Origin: Takakia lepidozioides
Lineage: Eukaryota; Streptophyta; Takakiopsida; Takakiales; Takakiaceae
NCBI GenBank assembly: GCA_030704615.1
Contig: CM060732.1
Span: forward strand, 15,066,001 to 15,130,000
DNA: 64,000 nt
Direction: 5' to 3'
Shown: piece after piece, positions 48,982-59,599 of the stretch
Position numbering within the stretch: the stretch's first letter is position 1
Layout of the letters: every line of letters starts with the position of its first letter
Made by a program: the position numbers and the translations under genes
Notes under the pieces: generated by a model
The model's input: the letters and a program-made list of their open reading frames with translations, nothing else
Databases searched by the model: none
Told to the model about the DNA's origin: nothing

Positions 48982-49888
48982 TGTCGCGCGGCTTTTACTC
49001 ACCCATCCCTTCGCTATCCGAGGTGGGAACTCCAAGATAGAAGAGTTGGAAATCTCTAAGCACTCAGCCCGCTCAGAACAATCAGTCATGACCTACAGCT
49101 AGTGTATCATGGGGGTGTTTCCTATTTGTACTCCTTCCCGCATTCATGTTAGCGAGTTACCTTACTATCTGCAATTAAGTATCAGTTTGCTTCAAAAATC
49201 TATCGGATTCCATCCATTCATTCCACGGCTTCACTCAGGTCTCTCTACACAGTGTGAGTATGAAGTATGTATCAGATTAATATCTATCAAGTATCAGGCT
49301 GAAGCCATGGTGTCTCTATTCTGCTCTACATTACAACTCTACTTCTTGCATTCAGCCAGTATCAACAGATCGTTTTCTTCCTACTCCGTGCTCTCCCTCT
49401 TCTCCTCAGAAATGCGCTCTCCGCTCCATTTCCAAGTTCTGATCCCCACGAAGTGATCATCCTCCAGTCCCCGCTCCTCGCTTTATCTTCCTTTCCGTGG
49501 TTCTAACCGTTTCCCTCACTAACCGTCATCCATGAACTAACATGTTCCATTCGCAGATGTTGTTCCCCACAGTCGTTCCCTGTCCTGCTATCCGTTCCCT
49601 ATGGTCGTGACAGCTGTGTCAAGCTGTGACTGGCTGTGTGAAACTGTGACTGGCTGTGCGATTGTGTTGGGCTGTGTCGGGCTGTGTCGAGCTGTGACTG
49701 GCTGTGGCGGCTGTGGCGGCTGTGTCGGACTGTGACGGGCTGTGTTGGACTGTGATGGGTTGTGTAACCCTCCCCCTAAAGTGCGCTGCTCTCACCCCTA
49801 AGGCTCTTGTTGGTCTCAGTCTGTGCAAAAATTAAGGGTACCCCACAGATCCCGTAAAAGTGCCTAAGTCCCAGACAGTCCTCTAACA
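48982..49888 (-). repeat. 5' LTR of the nested element
   Basis: 907 bp, TG...CA on either strand. It is 30 bp longer than the other LTR because the latter has lost single bases at many places, so the pair has aged since insertion. It includes a GGCTGTG-type tract at about 49612-49770. Confidence 0.9.
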
Positions 49889-49893
49889 CAGGG

Positions 49894-50330
49894 GGCGTCC
49901 CTTTCAGCTGCATACGGATTGGAGCATGTTGGGTCTTGGAGCGGTGCTCACACAGGTGGATGATGAGGGAAGAGAGTTCGTAGTGGCTTATGCTATCCGC
50001 TCGAACAACGCTCCAGAGGCTAAGTACAGCTCATATGAGGGAGAGTGCTTAGCTGCAGTGTGGGCCGTGGCACACTTCAGGTGCTATCTATACGGCAATC
50101 TTTTCACCCTTGTCACAGATCACCAGCCACTCAAGTGGTTGATGGAGTCAGAAAAGCTTACGGGGAAGCTTGCACGGTGGGCACTCATACTCCAGGAGTA
50201 TGACTTTCAAGTTTTGCATCGACCGGGTTTGGTCAATCGGGATGCGGATGGATTGAGTCGCAATCCATGCATGAGCCAGCAGGATGACACTGGAGCTGGG
50301 TGGCATGGTGAGACGGAGGAGGAGATGGTG
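49894..50330 (+). pseudogene. RNase H of the DNMT-bearing element, distal half of Pol
   Basis: The frame reads RPFQLHTDWSMLGLGAVLTQ, EFVVAYAIRSNN, YSSYEGECLAAVWAVAHFRC, YLYGNLFTLVTDHQPLKWLM and FQVLHRPGLVNRDADGLSRN, a standard gypsy RNase H. It continues directly from ILRRPIRG at 37,060 once the nested element and one target-site copy are removed. Confidence 0.9.
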
Positions 50331-50559
50331 CCGGGATGGCACGCATCTGTTTTTTTGTGTATCTTGGCATCGGGAGGTCAGGTTGGACCTACAATAGGGA
50401 TGACTGTAGACGGAGTGTCTGAGGACCCTGAGGCTAGTGATGAGCCAGGTGGTGCCAGAGATATACATGAGGATTCGGCTGTGTTGGACTACCTCCGCAC
50501 GGGAGACACGGCAGCCAGTGTGACTGCCAGGGAGAGGGATCGGATCCTGCAACGAGCCA

Positions 50560-51740
50560 AGAGGTTCAAGTGGGAGGGGATACACCTACTTCGAGTGTGG
50601 GAGGATGGTCGAGTGAGGATTGTGCCTTAGCCCACACAGCGTGCATGGTTAGTGCGGCATGCCCATGAGGAGTTGGGGCATTTTGGAGTGCGACGCACTC
50701 ACAGTTTACTGCAGGGGCAGTATTGGTGGCGTGGTATGCATACAGAGGTGCAATAGTTCATGGCTAGGTGCATGGTGTGTGACAGGGTGCGTGCTTCATT
50801 CAACGCCCCTACACCACAGTTGCATCATTTACCAATCATGGGATTGGGCTACAGGTGGAGTCTTGACTTCGCAGGACCGTTGCCACTGACTATGCGCCAC
50901 CACAGATATGTGCTAGTGATGGTGGAGCACTTCTCCAAGTGGATTGAGTTGGTTCCATTGCCTGACAAGGCTAGTGAGGGGGCTGCGTATGCATTTTTGG
51001 ATCGTGTGCTTAGCCGATTTGGTGCTCCAGCTGAGGTACTCACGGACCAAGGGAGAGAGTTCTTGGGGGAGTTTCAGGTTTTGTGTGATAAAGCCTTGAT
51101 AGACCACCGCACCACTTCTCGGGATCATCCTGAGGCCGATGGCTTAGCAGAGAGAGTTGTTCAGACGGTGAAGAGGGGTTTGCGCAAGTATGGCTTGCAG
51201 AAGGGACACCTAGGAGATTGGGATCTTCAGGTTCCTTGGTTAGCCATGGGCACAGGTTCAGCAAACAAGCATCACTTGCCTCCTTCTCACCATATTTCCT
51301 TCTCTTTGGCCAAGAGCCGGATTTGCCTGCAGCCATTCGTAGGGACACTGCTCAAATCCTTAACCTTGACGATCCGGACGTGTGGGTACGTGCATGTGAT
51401 CAGCGTGCATAATTGTTCAAGAAAGTCATGCCCATGGCTTTTGAGAACCTTGCCATTGCACAGCACCGTGATACGTTGAGGTATGCCACTATACGTGGTG
51501 GAGGATATCGTCCTGGGGTTCGGAGGTTTAGCCCTGGTGACTATGTTTATTTGCAGCAGACTGCTCCTACGACTCTGGATGTTACTGCAGGGCGTGTTAT
51601 TCTGAGGGGTCGAGAGGTGTTGCCCTCAGGGGTCCTGATCTTGGAGGGTCAGGATGGCATGACTTGGAAGGACCATGTACGTAATTGTGCGCCATGTCAC
51701 CTTCCCAATGTCGATGGCAGAGTTGACCCAAACTTGGCAG
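50560..51740 (+). pseudogene. Integrase of the DNMT-bearing element
   Basis: HHCC: RHAHEELGHFGVRRTHS and CMVCD. Catalytic core: WSLDFAGPL, LTDQGREF, and DHPEADGLAERVVQ carrying the third acidic residue. A stop codon (TAG, near 50756) lies before FMARCMVCD and a frameshift near 51260 follows. The C-terminal domain contains FSPGDYVYLQQTAPTTLDV, GREVLPSGVLILEGQDG and CAPCHLPNVDG, then joins the PHD finger without a break. Confidence 0.9.
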
Positions 51741-51751
51741 TGGTACCTGCA

Positions 51752-51904
51752 GGTTTGAGGTGCATGCTCTGTGGGTCTGCCAAAGGGGCAGCCACCATGC
51801 TGGTGTGTGATTGATGCTCAAGGGGTTGGCATATGGGATGTTTGACACCACCTCTTGAGAAGGTTCCTGACGGAGATTGGTTGTGTCCACACTGCTTGGG
51901 ATAG
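51752..51904 (+). pseudogene. PHD finger at the integrase C-terminus
   Basis: In one frame the sequence reads CMLCG, LVCD, a TGA stop, CSRGWHMGCL, TPPLEKVPDGDWLCPHCLG and a TAG stop at 51902-51904. All eight C4HC3 ligands are present with PHD spacing: CX2C, CX2C, X4-H-X2-C, and W two residues before the last CX2C. PHD fingers read histone H3 tails, often by methylation state, in the nucleus. In this position chromoviruses usually carry a chromodomain. The TGA at 51812-51814 splits the finger in this copy. Confidence 0.85.
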
Positions 51905-52164
51905 TGGCAGTGGACATGACTGGAGGCAGCTAACAAGACATGGGAGGCCAAGCTCATAGGAGTCAATACATGAGATCCCAAGCTCAAGTTCCCAGGTTGC
52001 AAGACGACGACTAACGATGGGGCAACTCTTGCACCCGGCCTCTTGATCTATCGAGTTTGAGTGTAGTAGGGATAGTGGTGGAAGACTTAGTGAGGCTATG
52101 GTCACTATCACATCTTGTGGCTACCTGGACTTAGAGGGACCTAAGCACTAGCTAGGGGGGCGAT

Positions 52165-52351
52165 TGTGTGGACTAGTAACTGCCATAGTGGGCAGCATAG
52201 TGGCAGCCTAGTGACTGACTAGTTGTAGCCTAGTGGTTGGACTAGTGGGTGGACTAGTGATGGACTAGTGATATACTAGTGTGTGGCGTGCACATGTGTT
52301 GTGTGGTTTTGGACAGCGATGTAGTTGTGTAGCGATATGTATGCGCACGAC
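52165..52351 (+). repeat. 3' LTR start of the DNMT-bearing element, first copy
   Basis: A polypurine tract (AGCTAGGGGGGCGAT) ends at 52164 and is followed by TGTGTGGACTAG. The LTR is rich in GACTAGTG blocks and stops at GCGCACGAC, where copia LTR sequence begins. Confidence 0.75.
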
Positions 52352-52354
52352 AGC

Positions 52355-52671
52355 TGTCAAGTTATTTTACCACTAGTGTGAAACTAGCTAGGAAATAGCT
52401 AGCTTTTACATATTGATATTTGGGATTGGCCCAAGTGTCAATCCAGGGGTCAAGGCAGATTTAGGCCCTGGAGTGGTTATCTTCACGGCAAGCGCGGGAG
52501 GCTCATCTTTCTCGAGTTGAGCCTCACCGCGCCTAGTTATGGCGCCGTAGTGTGGATTCCCCATGGCGTGGGGTGCACTTGGCTTGACTTGTATTTGAGT
52601 GATGAGGTTATATGTGCATGAGTTTATGCTTCAGATTTGTGAGCTCGTGCTTGTATTCTTCTTCTTTATCA
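52355..52671 (+). mobile_element. 3' half of a copia LTR lodged in the gypsy LTR
   Basis: 317 bp, TGTCAAGTTATT to TTATCA, nearly identical to 20684-21000 in opposite orientation. The upstream 276 bp of the copia LTR are absent here. No target duplication flanks it. Confidence 0.75.
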
Positions 52672-52672
52672 T

Positions 52673-52847
52673 TGTGTGGACTAGTAACTGCCATAGTGGG
52701 CAGCATAGTGGCAGCCTAGTGACTGACTAGTTGTAGCCTAGTGGTTGGACTAGTGATGGACTAGTGATATACTAGTGTGTGGCGTGCACATGTGTTGTGT
52801 GGTTTTGGACAGCGATGTAGTTGTGTAGCGATATGTATGCGCACGAC
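52673..52847 (+). repeat. Second copy of the gypsy LTR start
   Basis: Restarts at TGTGTGGACTAG and repeats 52165-52351 with a deletion of about 12 bp in the GGACTAGTGGGT block. It ends at the same GCGCACGAC and then runs into unrelated sequence. Confidence 0.85.
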
Positions 52848-52849
52848 AA

Positions 52850-53950
52850 CACTTTTGGAGAAACAATCAGATACCAGACCTTATGCATACATTGCTGGTT
52901 AGGATTGGTCGATTGGGGTTATCTGCCCTTATGCTGTCAACTAAGGATTGAATTCGAGAGCTATTTTCGCCACTCCATAGCAAGGCTTTTTCATGTAGAA
53001 GCCATTCTCACACACAGGGATAGGGGGCACAGGTGTTGGCTGTGGCTCATAGACATTCTGTTGTGGTTCGTTTTGGTGCCTTTCTGGCCTCATCCACACA
53101 AGAGATGAGAATTATGAAGAAGAGACTACACTCTCCACCAAATTGCCATGCACATCCTTTCTCTCCTCTTCCAAAAACACTGTTCCAAGGCGGAGGTCGA
53201 ACCGCACGCAGAATTACTGCTCGGATCCATTCTTGCTGGGGATTTTGGCTTTCGAAGTATGGGGAGGACAGTACACGACAGGTCACTTGTTAGCGTCCAT
53301 GGCGACAACAGAACGATGCTTACGCGTACAATACAAGTGCAGCAAAGGCATGGGATAGTCTTCAGCCCATCCAAGAGGCCAGCTAGAGCACGATCACACA
53401 CCAACCATGGAGAAGAGTCATAAGTGCAAGACATAATGACCCCTCTCCTCGAAGACTCTATAGCTCTCTCTCTCTCTCTGAAATTGCGGAGAACCTGCAA
53501 GAAAGGAAAGGTCATGATACAAATTAACTACAAAGACACAAGGAAAAGAGAGAAATGGGGCACAAGAGTGAGGCAATCCGTGAGGATTTGCTAAACTAAC
53601 CTTTTGATTTCATCAATCAGTGTACGCATAATTCTGAGCTCAAAAAACTATACCCGCTCGTATGCAAGACTCCCCCAAAGGAGACAGTGTGACCTCATAC
53701 TTCATACTTGAATAGACAAATAGTGAAGGCTTCTTCACACTGTAAGGGCAGACCTCTCTGAGATCATACCCCACAGCCTATAGGGGGCATATGCCTGAGC
53801 AGGAAATGCAGATGCTACTGCGTCAGAATCTGTATTCAATTGCACTCTCTCTGATGGAGGCCTATTCTCTGAGCGTTCAGCACAAGTAGACCACTTTGCC
53901 AAATTTGTAGGCTAAACTTGGCCCTGATGGCCCTGATAAACTTGGCATTG
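52850..53950. other. Stretch without a recognised gene
   Basis: Short open frames only; a 129-codon minus-strand frame (53126-53515) has Cys-rich, low-conservation composition and overlaps plus-strand frames. A CT run lies near 53465. Nothing can be assigned. Confidence 0.3.
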
Positions 53951-53954
53951 TGAT

Positions 53955-55152
53955 CCTGATACTTAATCTTGTTATCCCATGTGGAGCTACATGGGATAAC
54001 ACACCAGTTTCCCCTGTTCTTTTCCTTGTTTGTTAAGGTAAATGGAGCTCATGGGGCAAACACTCTAGTTTACCTGTTACTTTCCCATGTTGTTCAGATG
54101 TCAGAGGAAAGGTCACGGGGAAAAGAAAAATCTCCTTTTACAACTCTTCCCACACAAGACAAACGTACATCATTCCCTGTTGCTACACAGGGAACGTTCC
54201 GAAAGCTCCTTGTGAATTGGCTTCCCTGCACTGATCGAGGGCATGCAGGTGCTCTAATTAAGGAAACAACCAACGAGCTAATGAAGGGTCGTGGGGGAGG
54301 CTCATACGTCGCCATGATAAACTGAAGAGACAGGAGCCCTCTTCTCATCAGGGCCTCGGCTCCGAATCGTACCTTGGATTAGACTCGATGGACACCAAGA
54401 AGGTAGCCCTTATTTGAGAAGGATGGCAACGGCGTAGAATCCATGGTCGACAAGAGTTGCGTCGAGTGCGTCACATGTCCCTCATCTGATCGTACTCTAC
54501 TCCAGTTTTGGTAACGCACAGAGATATCCCCGAGGTCCTCCTCCTTTCACTCTTGGCTTACTTTTGCTTAGTCTGGTGGATTACAGCACTGTCTCCATTC
54601 CCTGGGTTTAAAGTACCAGAGTAAGTACCCATATCGCAGAAATCAGACCCGTGACACTGATCATGCTAACCAGTATTATTCACCTTGCTTTAGCGTTCAA
54701 CTTTGCTGGTGATACCAATTGCAAGATCTATTCTTAATCTGATCTAGCAGAAGAGCTGCAATTTTACCACTGTTGTGTATTGTCACTAAGAAACAACGAA
54801 CTGGCATTGCTTAGCCATGTTTATTCATCCAGTCTTCAGATTTGAATATCCAGAGTGTTTGGTTGAGGACAGCAAAGTTATGGCACAAGGAGCTTTCGAA
54901 CGTTCCCTGTGTAGCAACAGGGAACGATGTACGTTTGTCTTGTGTGGGAAGAGTTGTAAAAGGAGATCTTTCTTTCCCCGTGACCTTTCCTCTGACATCT
55001 GAACAATAGGCCGGGAAAGTAACAGGACAACTAGCGTGTTTGCCCGATGAGCTCCATTTACCTCAAATAAAGGGGAAAAAAAACAGGCGAAACTAGTGTC
55101 TTATTCCCATGAGCTCCACTTACCTCAACAGAAGGGGAAATTAAGTATCAGG
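53955..55152. mobile_element. 1.2-kb element with 260-270-bp terminal inverted repeats
   Basis: Left arm 53955-54214 and right arm 54883-55152 are inverse copies at about 85-90% identity: CCTGATACTTAAT against ATTAAGTATCAGG at the outer ends, CGTACATCATTCCCTGTTGC against GCAACAGGGAACGATGTACG inside. The 670-bp spacer has no clear protein. The arms encode opposite-strand mirror frames, which explains the similar 84- and 61-codon ORFs. Confidence 0.8.
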
Positions 55153-55524
55153 AAAACTGGTACACCGGGAACCTTTCCTCTGTAGAATGAGGGAACTTGG
55201 TCACTAATTCCTGTGAGAAGACTGCTACATCGCTGGAGAACAGGAGCTTCTGTGACATTTTATAATTAATCACAACTTGACTTGGATTGAGTGTAGTCAC
55301 AGGAAGGAAATGAGGAGCTCAATTAAGCCTTCAAACTGTGTTCCGGAACACGGGCGGTACCATGAAAGTGTTCTTTCTTTCTAGACCTATCCTATGTGAT
55401 TCCTACCATTATTGCAATCTCGCACAGAGATTTATAATTTTGGAATCGTGACAAACAAACGAGAAACAAACACGATAACACATTTGCTCATGATGACAAG
55501 CTGTCCTGCTTCTTAACTTCCAGG

Positions 55525-55750
55525 CTCTACGTTGGCTGCAGAGGCTAATGCTCTTGAAAAGACGAATTTCCTGAAGTGCATCCAGGTTTGTCAAAAGATA
55601 CTTGAGGATAATCAGGAGGGTCCACAGAACCTGTCCTCATACCATCTGGCTAAGTCAAATTTGAGGCAGCTCCAGATCAACATGACACATTTGCAGTGTG
55701 ATATTTACAAAGCTCCCATGATGTTTAGATTAGGAGGAAGGAATCCATAA
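55525..55750 (+). CDS. Possible exon of an unrecognised gene
   Basis: After a TTCCAG acceptor the frame reads STLAAEANALEKTNFLKCIQ, VCQKILEDNQEGPQNLSSYH and LRQLQINMTHLQCDI without interruption to 55750. Composition is that of a helical protein. No family recognised and no joining exons found. Confidence 0.35.
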
Positions 55751-56016
55751 CAAGAGGATCAGCATGCACACTCCCTTGCCCGTCCAATTTACTCTCCTTC
55801 CCCAATTTTTTAGTGCCAAACAGTTTTGAAGTAAGGGAAGATGCTGGAGGCGCCTCATCAGTGATAGGGATGGACAATGGAGGAGCCTCTTCAGCAGCAG
55901 AGGAAGATGGAGGGGACACTTTGTCAACAACAGTCGGTGCAGGTGGAGGTGCCTCAACAGCAGGAGGCTCGGTAACAGGAGAGGCCTTGCGCCGCTTTTC
56001 AATTGGCTTGGAAGCT
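55725..56016 (-). CDS. Possible Pro-rich exon
   Basis: After a CATAG acceptor the minus strand reads ASKPIEKRRKASPVTEPPAV, then APPPAPTVVDKVSPPSSSAA and further Pro/Ala/Ser/Glu-rich sequence to a stop at 55725. KPIEKRRK resembles a nuclear localisation signal. It is a low-complexity, probably disordered segment. It overlaps the end of the plus-strand exon above, so at most one of the two is right at the overlap. Confidence 0.35.
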
Positions 56017-56379
56017 CTATGAACGTGGATTCACCGAATCTATTTCATTTTGGTTCCCAGATCTCTATCAGATGACACCTCTCTTTCTGGCTCCTCCCTG
56101 CCATGGACATGGTGAAGCCTCTACTAAGTGAGCTGCAAAACTAGTTAGGGAAAAACATAAGAACTTGGGTCAGAACCTGTCATCCAAAGCAGGTCAATAC
56201 TACTTTCAGTACCTGTCCAAACCAAACAACTTGGCCCAACTCATGAGATAATGAGTAAAAGGTTGATCAAATAGCTATGGACAATTCCATGACCAACAAA
56301 GATGTTAAAATATAGCCTACCTGACTGGGGGAGACGACATTGAGTACCATATCCAACCATTGAGAACGATATCCCTTTT

Positions 56380-56482
56380 CACGCGCAAGGATCCTTGGGA
56401 TCTGGATTGGTGCAGTGCTGGTAGTAGAGATCAATGTAATCCACATCCAGCCTCTACAAGCTGGCCTCACAAGCTTGACATA
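56380..56482 (-). pseudogene. Aldo-keto reductase fragment
   Basis: The minus strand encodes ACEASL, a TAG stop, then RLDVDYIDLYYQH followed by NPDPKDPC. C-x-x-SL-x-RL-x-x-DYIDLYYQHR is the highly conserved strand and His region of plant-type aldo-keto reductases (auxin-induced/perakine reductase group). A one-base shift upstream and an in-frame stop show decay. No other AKR exon was found nearby, so this is a gene fragment. Confidence 0.7.
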
Positions 56483-56849
56483 CATACTCTAGGTCCCCTC
56501 AAACTGTGACGTTCTAGGCTTCGTCCACAACACTACTAGAAAGAATGTTTTCTCATACTCTAATGAGATAGTCTCATCACAGTACAACCAGAGCATAGAA
56601 CCAGGTGGGCTAGCTGCTCTCCTCAGTCAAATCACTTCAATAAGTCTAACAGTTTGAAGCAAATCAACTGTCAGCAAGCTCTCTGGTACTGGGACATACA
56701 AGCACACTAGCATGATGCTACAACCTCCTCCACTCCACGGGCTTTCCATCTAGAAACTTGGTCGCGCGGAAGTTAGGCATAACTTTCAGAATCTTGTGCC
56801 AAGAGATCCTCGGTCTGAATAGATGCTACGAACCTATTTGAACGAGGCC

Positions 56850-57133
56850 CCAAGTGGTTGCAACTTACTTATTTTGACACTACCAACCAAATGCTCTTGT
56901 TCTTCCACGTCAGACCCTCCTAAGAATGAGTCCCTCTCTATAGAAGGATCAGGTTGGGTCACATCCCACACTACCCCACAAGAGAAAGGGTCTCCAACTG
57001 CCCATTGATTCTTTTTTAGAATAGGCTCCCCATCCTCCAGCAAATGCAGTCTTGATTTTATGTCCTCAAATTCATAAGCGACGATAAACTCGTTACGCCA
57101 TTGTCTTGATCCCGAGCATACAGGGAAAGCCAT
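56850..57133 (-). CDS. Possible exon of an unrecognised gene
   Basis: The minus strand reads NEFIVAYEFEDIKSRLHLLE, PFSCGVVWDVTQPDPSIERD and GGSDVEEQEHLVGSVKIS to a GTAAGT donor near 56870. Composition and length look like a true exon. No family recognised. Confidence 0.35.
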
Positions 57134-57709
57134 GAATTTCTGCCTTAAATGTTGTACCGGCCTCTACAGGAATAGAGTGTAGCCAAGGGAGTCTAACCCT
57201 CAACCTTTCAGGTGTACTCTAACTTCCTAGCCAGCAAGTCCATACTCAATTATTGAAAGTGTAGCTGGTATACTAACTACTTAACCTGAAACCAGACCGT
57301 AGATTATTATGGTGTCGATTCACCCAGATTTTATTGCACGACTTCCTGTTTTACCAATCTTTGCAGTCTTTGGGCGCTTGGTTTTCTATGTAACTTGCAC
57401 CTTGCGCGGATGCGAAGTGGGCTTGGCTATGCTAGTTTCTGTAAAACCATTCGTGCTTTTACTTGTAACCGGTGTCGATAGACACACTTCAGACAGTATA
57501 ATATGATATATGTTTCACTGGGCAAACAGTACCCTTATACATCTACAATTCAGACAAGATACACATCGTATTGATCGTGGAAACCGCACAGATTGATATG
57601 GAAAGTTGCGGCCGTGGATCTACTGGCGGTTTGATATCTAAGTATATTGGCAGAGGGCGAGTGGTCTGAAAAAATTATTATTGGGCAAGTCACTAAGTCC
57701 TGTGGTTAA

Positions 57710-58682
57710 CCCTTAAACGCCCAGTGCCATAGTTTGACTTTTTTCAGAAAACATGACCCCTTAAGTGAAAAAAAGGTGTAACTTTCAGAAAATTAATTTT
57801 TTAAAGAACTTGACCGCACATTAGGTGCGTACCTTCCTCCTGCATCCACCTGCCGAATTTGAGGCCAATCAGCCCCAGATCCACAAAATGCCACCGTTGA
57901 ATGTGGGCCCCACTATTGGGGCCCTTTTGAGAAACATATCCATTTTTGGTAATTTTTTAAAGATTTGAGTGACGGGATCAAATGGGATTGAGGCGAAATT
58001 AGCAGGGTTTCATCCTCTTGAGATCCCTCATCCAACAAGCCAAAAAGTATCCAATTTGGCCAATGCATGTGATGTTGCCACTTGGTCAAACCTGGGAAAA
58101 TCCCATGTTTCTCTCCCTCTCTCACACGTGTGAAGAATGAAACAACGAGAATTACCTTTATCAAATCGTGAACCCCCCCCCCTTGCGTGATGAGACCTCT
58201 TTGCAACTTGGCAGATCCAAGGCAATCGGGCAATGAATCTTGGTGTGCCAGGTGCCCAAGAACACTATATTTTTTTTTCACACAATTCCATGGAGAATGC
58301 AAAAAGTTATTGAGGCGAAATTAGCAGGGTTTCATCCTCTTGAGATCCCTCATCCAACAAGCCAAAAAGTATCCAATTTGGCCAATGCATGTGATGTTGC
58401 CACTTGGTCAAACCTGGGAAAATCCCATGTTTCTCTCCCTCTCTCACACATGTGAAGAATGAAACAACGAGAATTACCTTTATCAAATCGTGACCCCCCT
58501 GCTTGCGTGATGAGACCTCTTTGCAACTTGGCAGATCCAAGGCAATCGGGCAATGAATCTTGGTGTGCCAGGTGCCCAAGAACACTTAATTTTTTTTTCA
58601 CACAATTCCATGGAGAATGCAAAAAGTTATTCAGATTTTCTTAAACCCAAAAGCCCGAAACGGGCTACTGGGCGTTTAAGGG
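57710..58682. mobile_element. piggyBac-like non-autonomous element
   Basis: CCCTTAAACGCCCAG at 57710 is perfectly inverted as CTGGGCGTTTAAGGG ending at 58682. TTAA flanks both ends (57706-57709 and 58683-58686). TTAA duplication with CCC...GGG ends is the hallmark of piggyBac transposons. The 973-bp interior has no transposase and is mostly a tandem duplication. Confidence 0.85.
57990..58633. repeat. 322-bp tandem duplication inside the piggyBac-like element
   Basis: GAGGCGAAATTAGCAGGG starts at 57990 and 58312, exactly 322 bp apart. The copies differ at few positions (C-run length, T-run length, one CACGTG/CACATG change). Confidence 0.95.
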
Positions 58683-58978
58683 TTAATGTCTTGTCACGGC
58701 AACAAGCTAAACTCCCGTGAGACAATCACATGGTAGAATGACAGGTGTGTCAAAGGCAGGAGCAACAGCCAATGTGATACTCGCTCCCAATGATGTGGAC
58801 ACGGTTTTCTCACGACTCTCAAGTCAATGGACTTCCTAACATGCTTATGGATGAGGCTCTGCAGAATCAGTGATCTTGGATATGACCGAGTCCCAAACTC
58901 TGTTAGCGTGTACTGCCTGCTTTAAAAATTAATATCTCCTAATCTAGGCAATCATTACTAGAACTACAAGGTTCTAGT

Positions 58979-59557
58979 GTGGTAGGAATCGAACTTCTTG
59001 CTAACGTACAACAAAACCATGCAGTGTGCCAACAGGAGATGCATCATAAGGAGAATTGGATTGCAAGTGATCCGGAGGCTACTTCAACCACGCAAGCTAG
59101 CCCCGAGAAAGGTAGCTATGTCGTCATGACCCGACAGCAAAGAGATACGCTAGGTAAAGGACCTTGGTATGTGGCGCCGGAGTCAACAACATCCGCGAGC
59201 AAGATGATCTGGACTTCATAGTAATGAAGTCAGATGCACGGGAGGTTACATAGACCGTACTTCGAGAAGATGACGACATACAACCGAAGGAGAATGAGGT
59301 AGCATATGCAGAGGTGGAGCCCTTGGTGATAAACCCAACGTCCTCCTTCCCACCCGCGGCAAGATCAAAGGTTCCGGCATTTCGACCGTTAGCACCGACA
59401 AGTTTGCCCAAAAGAAAAAACATCATCGACCATGCAAGTCACGGACGAGATAGAGCCCTACAACTTCATGGAGGATTCGTGTCACATTCAGGCAAACATC
59501 ACTTTTGCTCAACTCATTCTGTATCCCCAGAGGAGCTCAACGCTGCAAGTTCACCTT
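58979..59557 (+). pseudogene. Decayed ORF of unknown origin
   Basis: Plus-strand frames read HHKENWIASDPEATSTTQAS, QDDLDFIVMKSDAREV, a TAG stop, TVLREDDDIQPKENEVAYAE and VEPLVINPTSSFPPAARSKV to a stop at 59557. Codon composition looks protein-like but the frame changes once and has one internal stop. No domain recognised. Confidence 0.35.
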
Positions 59558-59599
59558 AAGATCAGTCCATATAATTGAAGAGGGGTCATGCAACATACA

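Larger units (their letters stand above)
37061..49888 (-). mobile_element. Complete nested LTR retrotransposon, Tat/Athila-like gypsy with ORF3
   Basis: Two LTRs (37061-37937 and 48982-49888) begin TGTCGCGCGG and end CTCTAACA on the plus strand. CAGGG at 37056-37060 and 49889-49893 is a perfect 5-bp target duplication. The element reads on the minus strand: Gag, protease, RT, RNase H, integrase, ORF3. RNase H ends VADHLSRLS, as in the non-chromodomain plant gypsy lineages. It is 12.8 kb long and defective through frameshifts. Confidence 0.9.
32377..52671 (+). mobile_element. DNMT-bearing Ty3/gypsy LTR retrotransposon, split by a nested element
   Basis: Plus-strand order: Gag (32.4-33.2), protease (34.0-34.3), C5 DNA methyltransferase (34.7-35.7), reverse transcriptase (36.0-37.06), [nested element 37061-49888 plus 5-bp duplication], RNase H, integrase, PHD finger and 3' LTR. 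No 5' LTR was found, so the left end is unknown or truncated. Many frameshifts and stops show that this copy is not active. Confidence 0.8.

Noticed and set aside
54094-55002. Two related 60-85-codon ORFs as paralogous small genes
   Set aside because: They lie in the two arms of one inverted repeat and are mirror copies of the same non-coding DNA.
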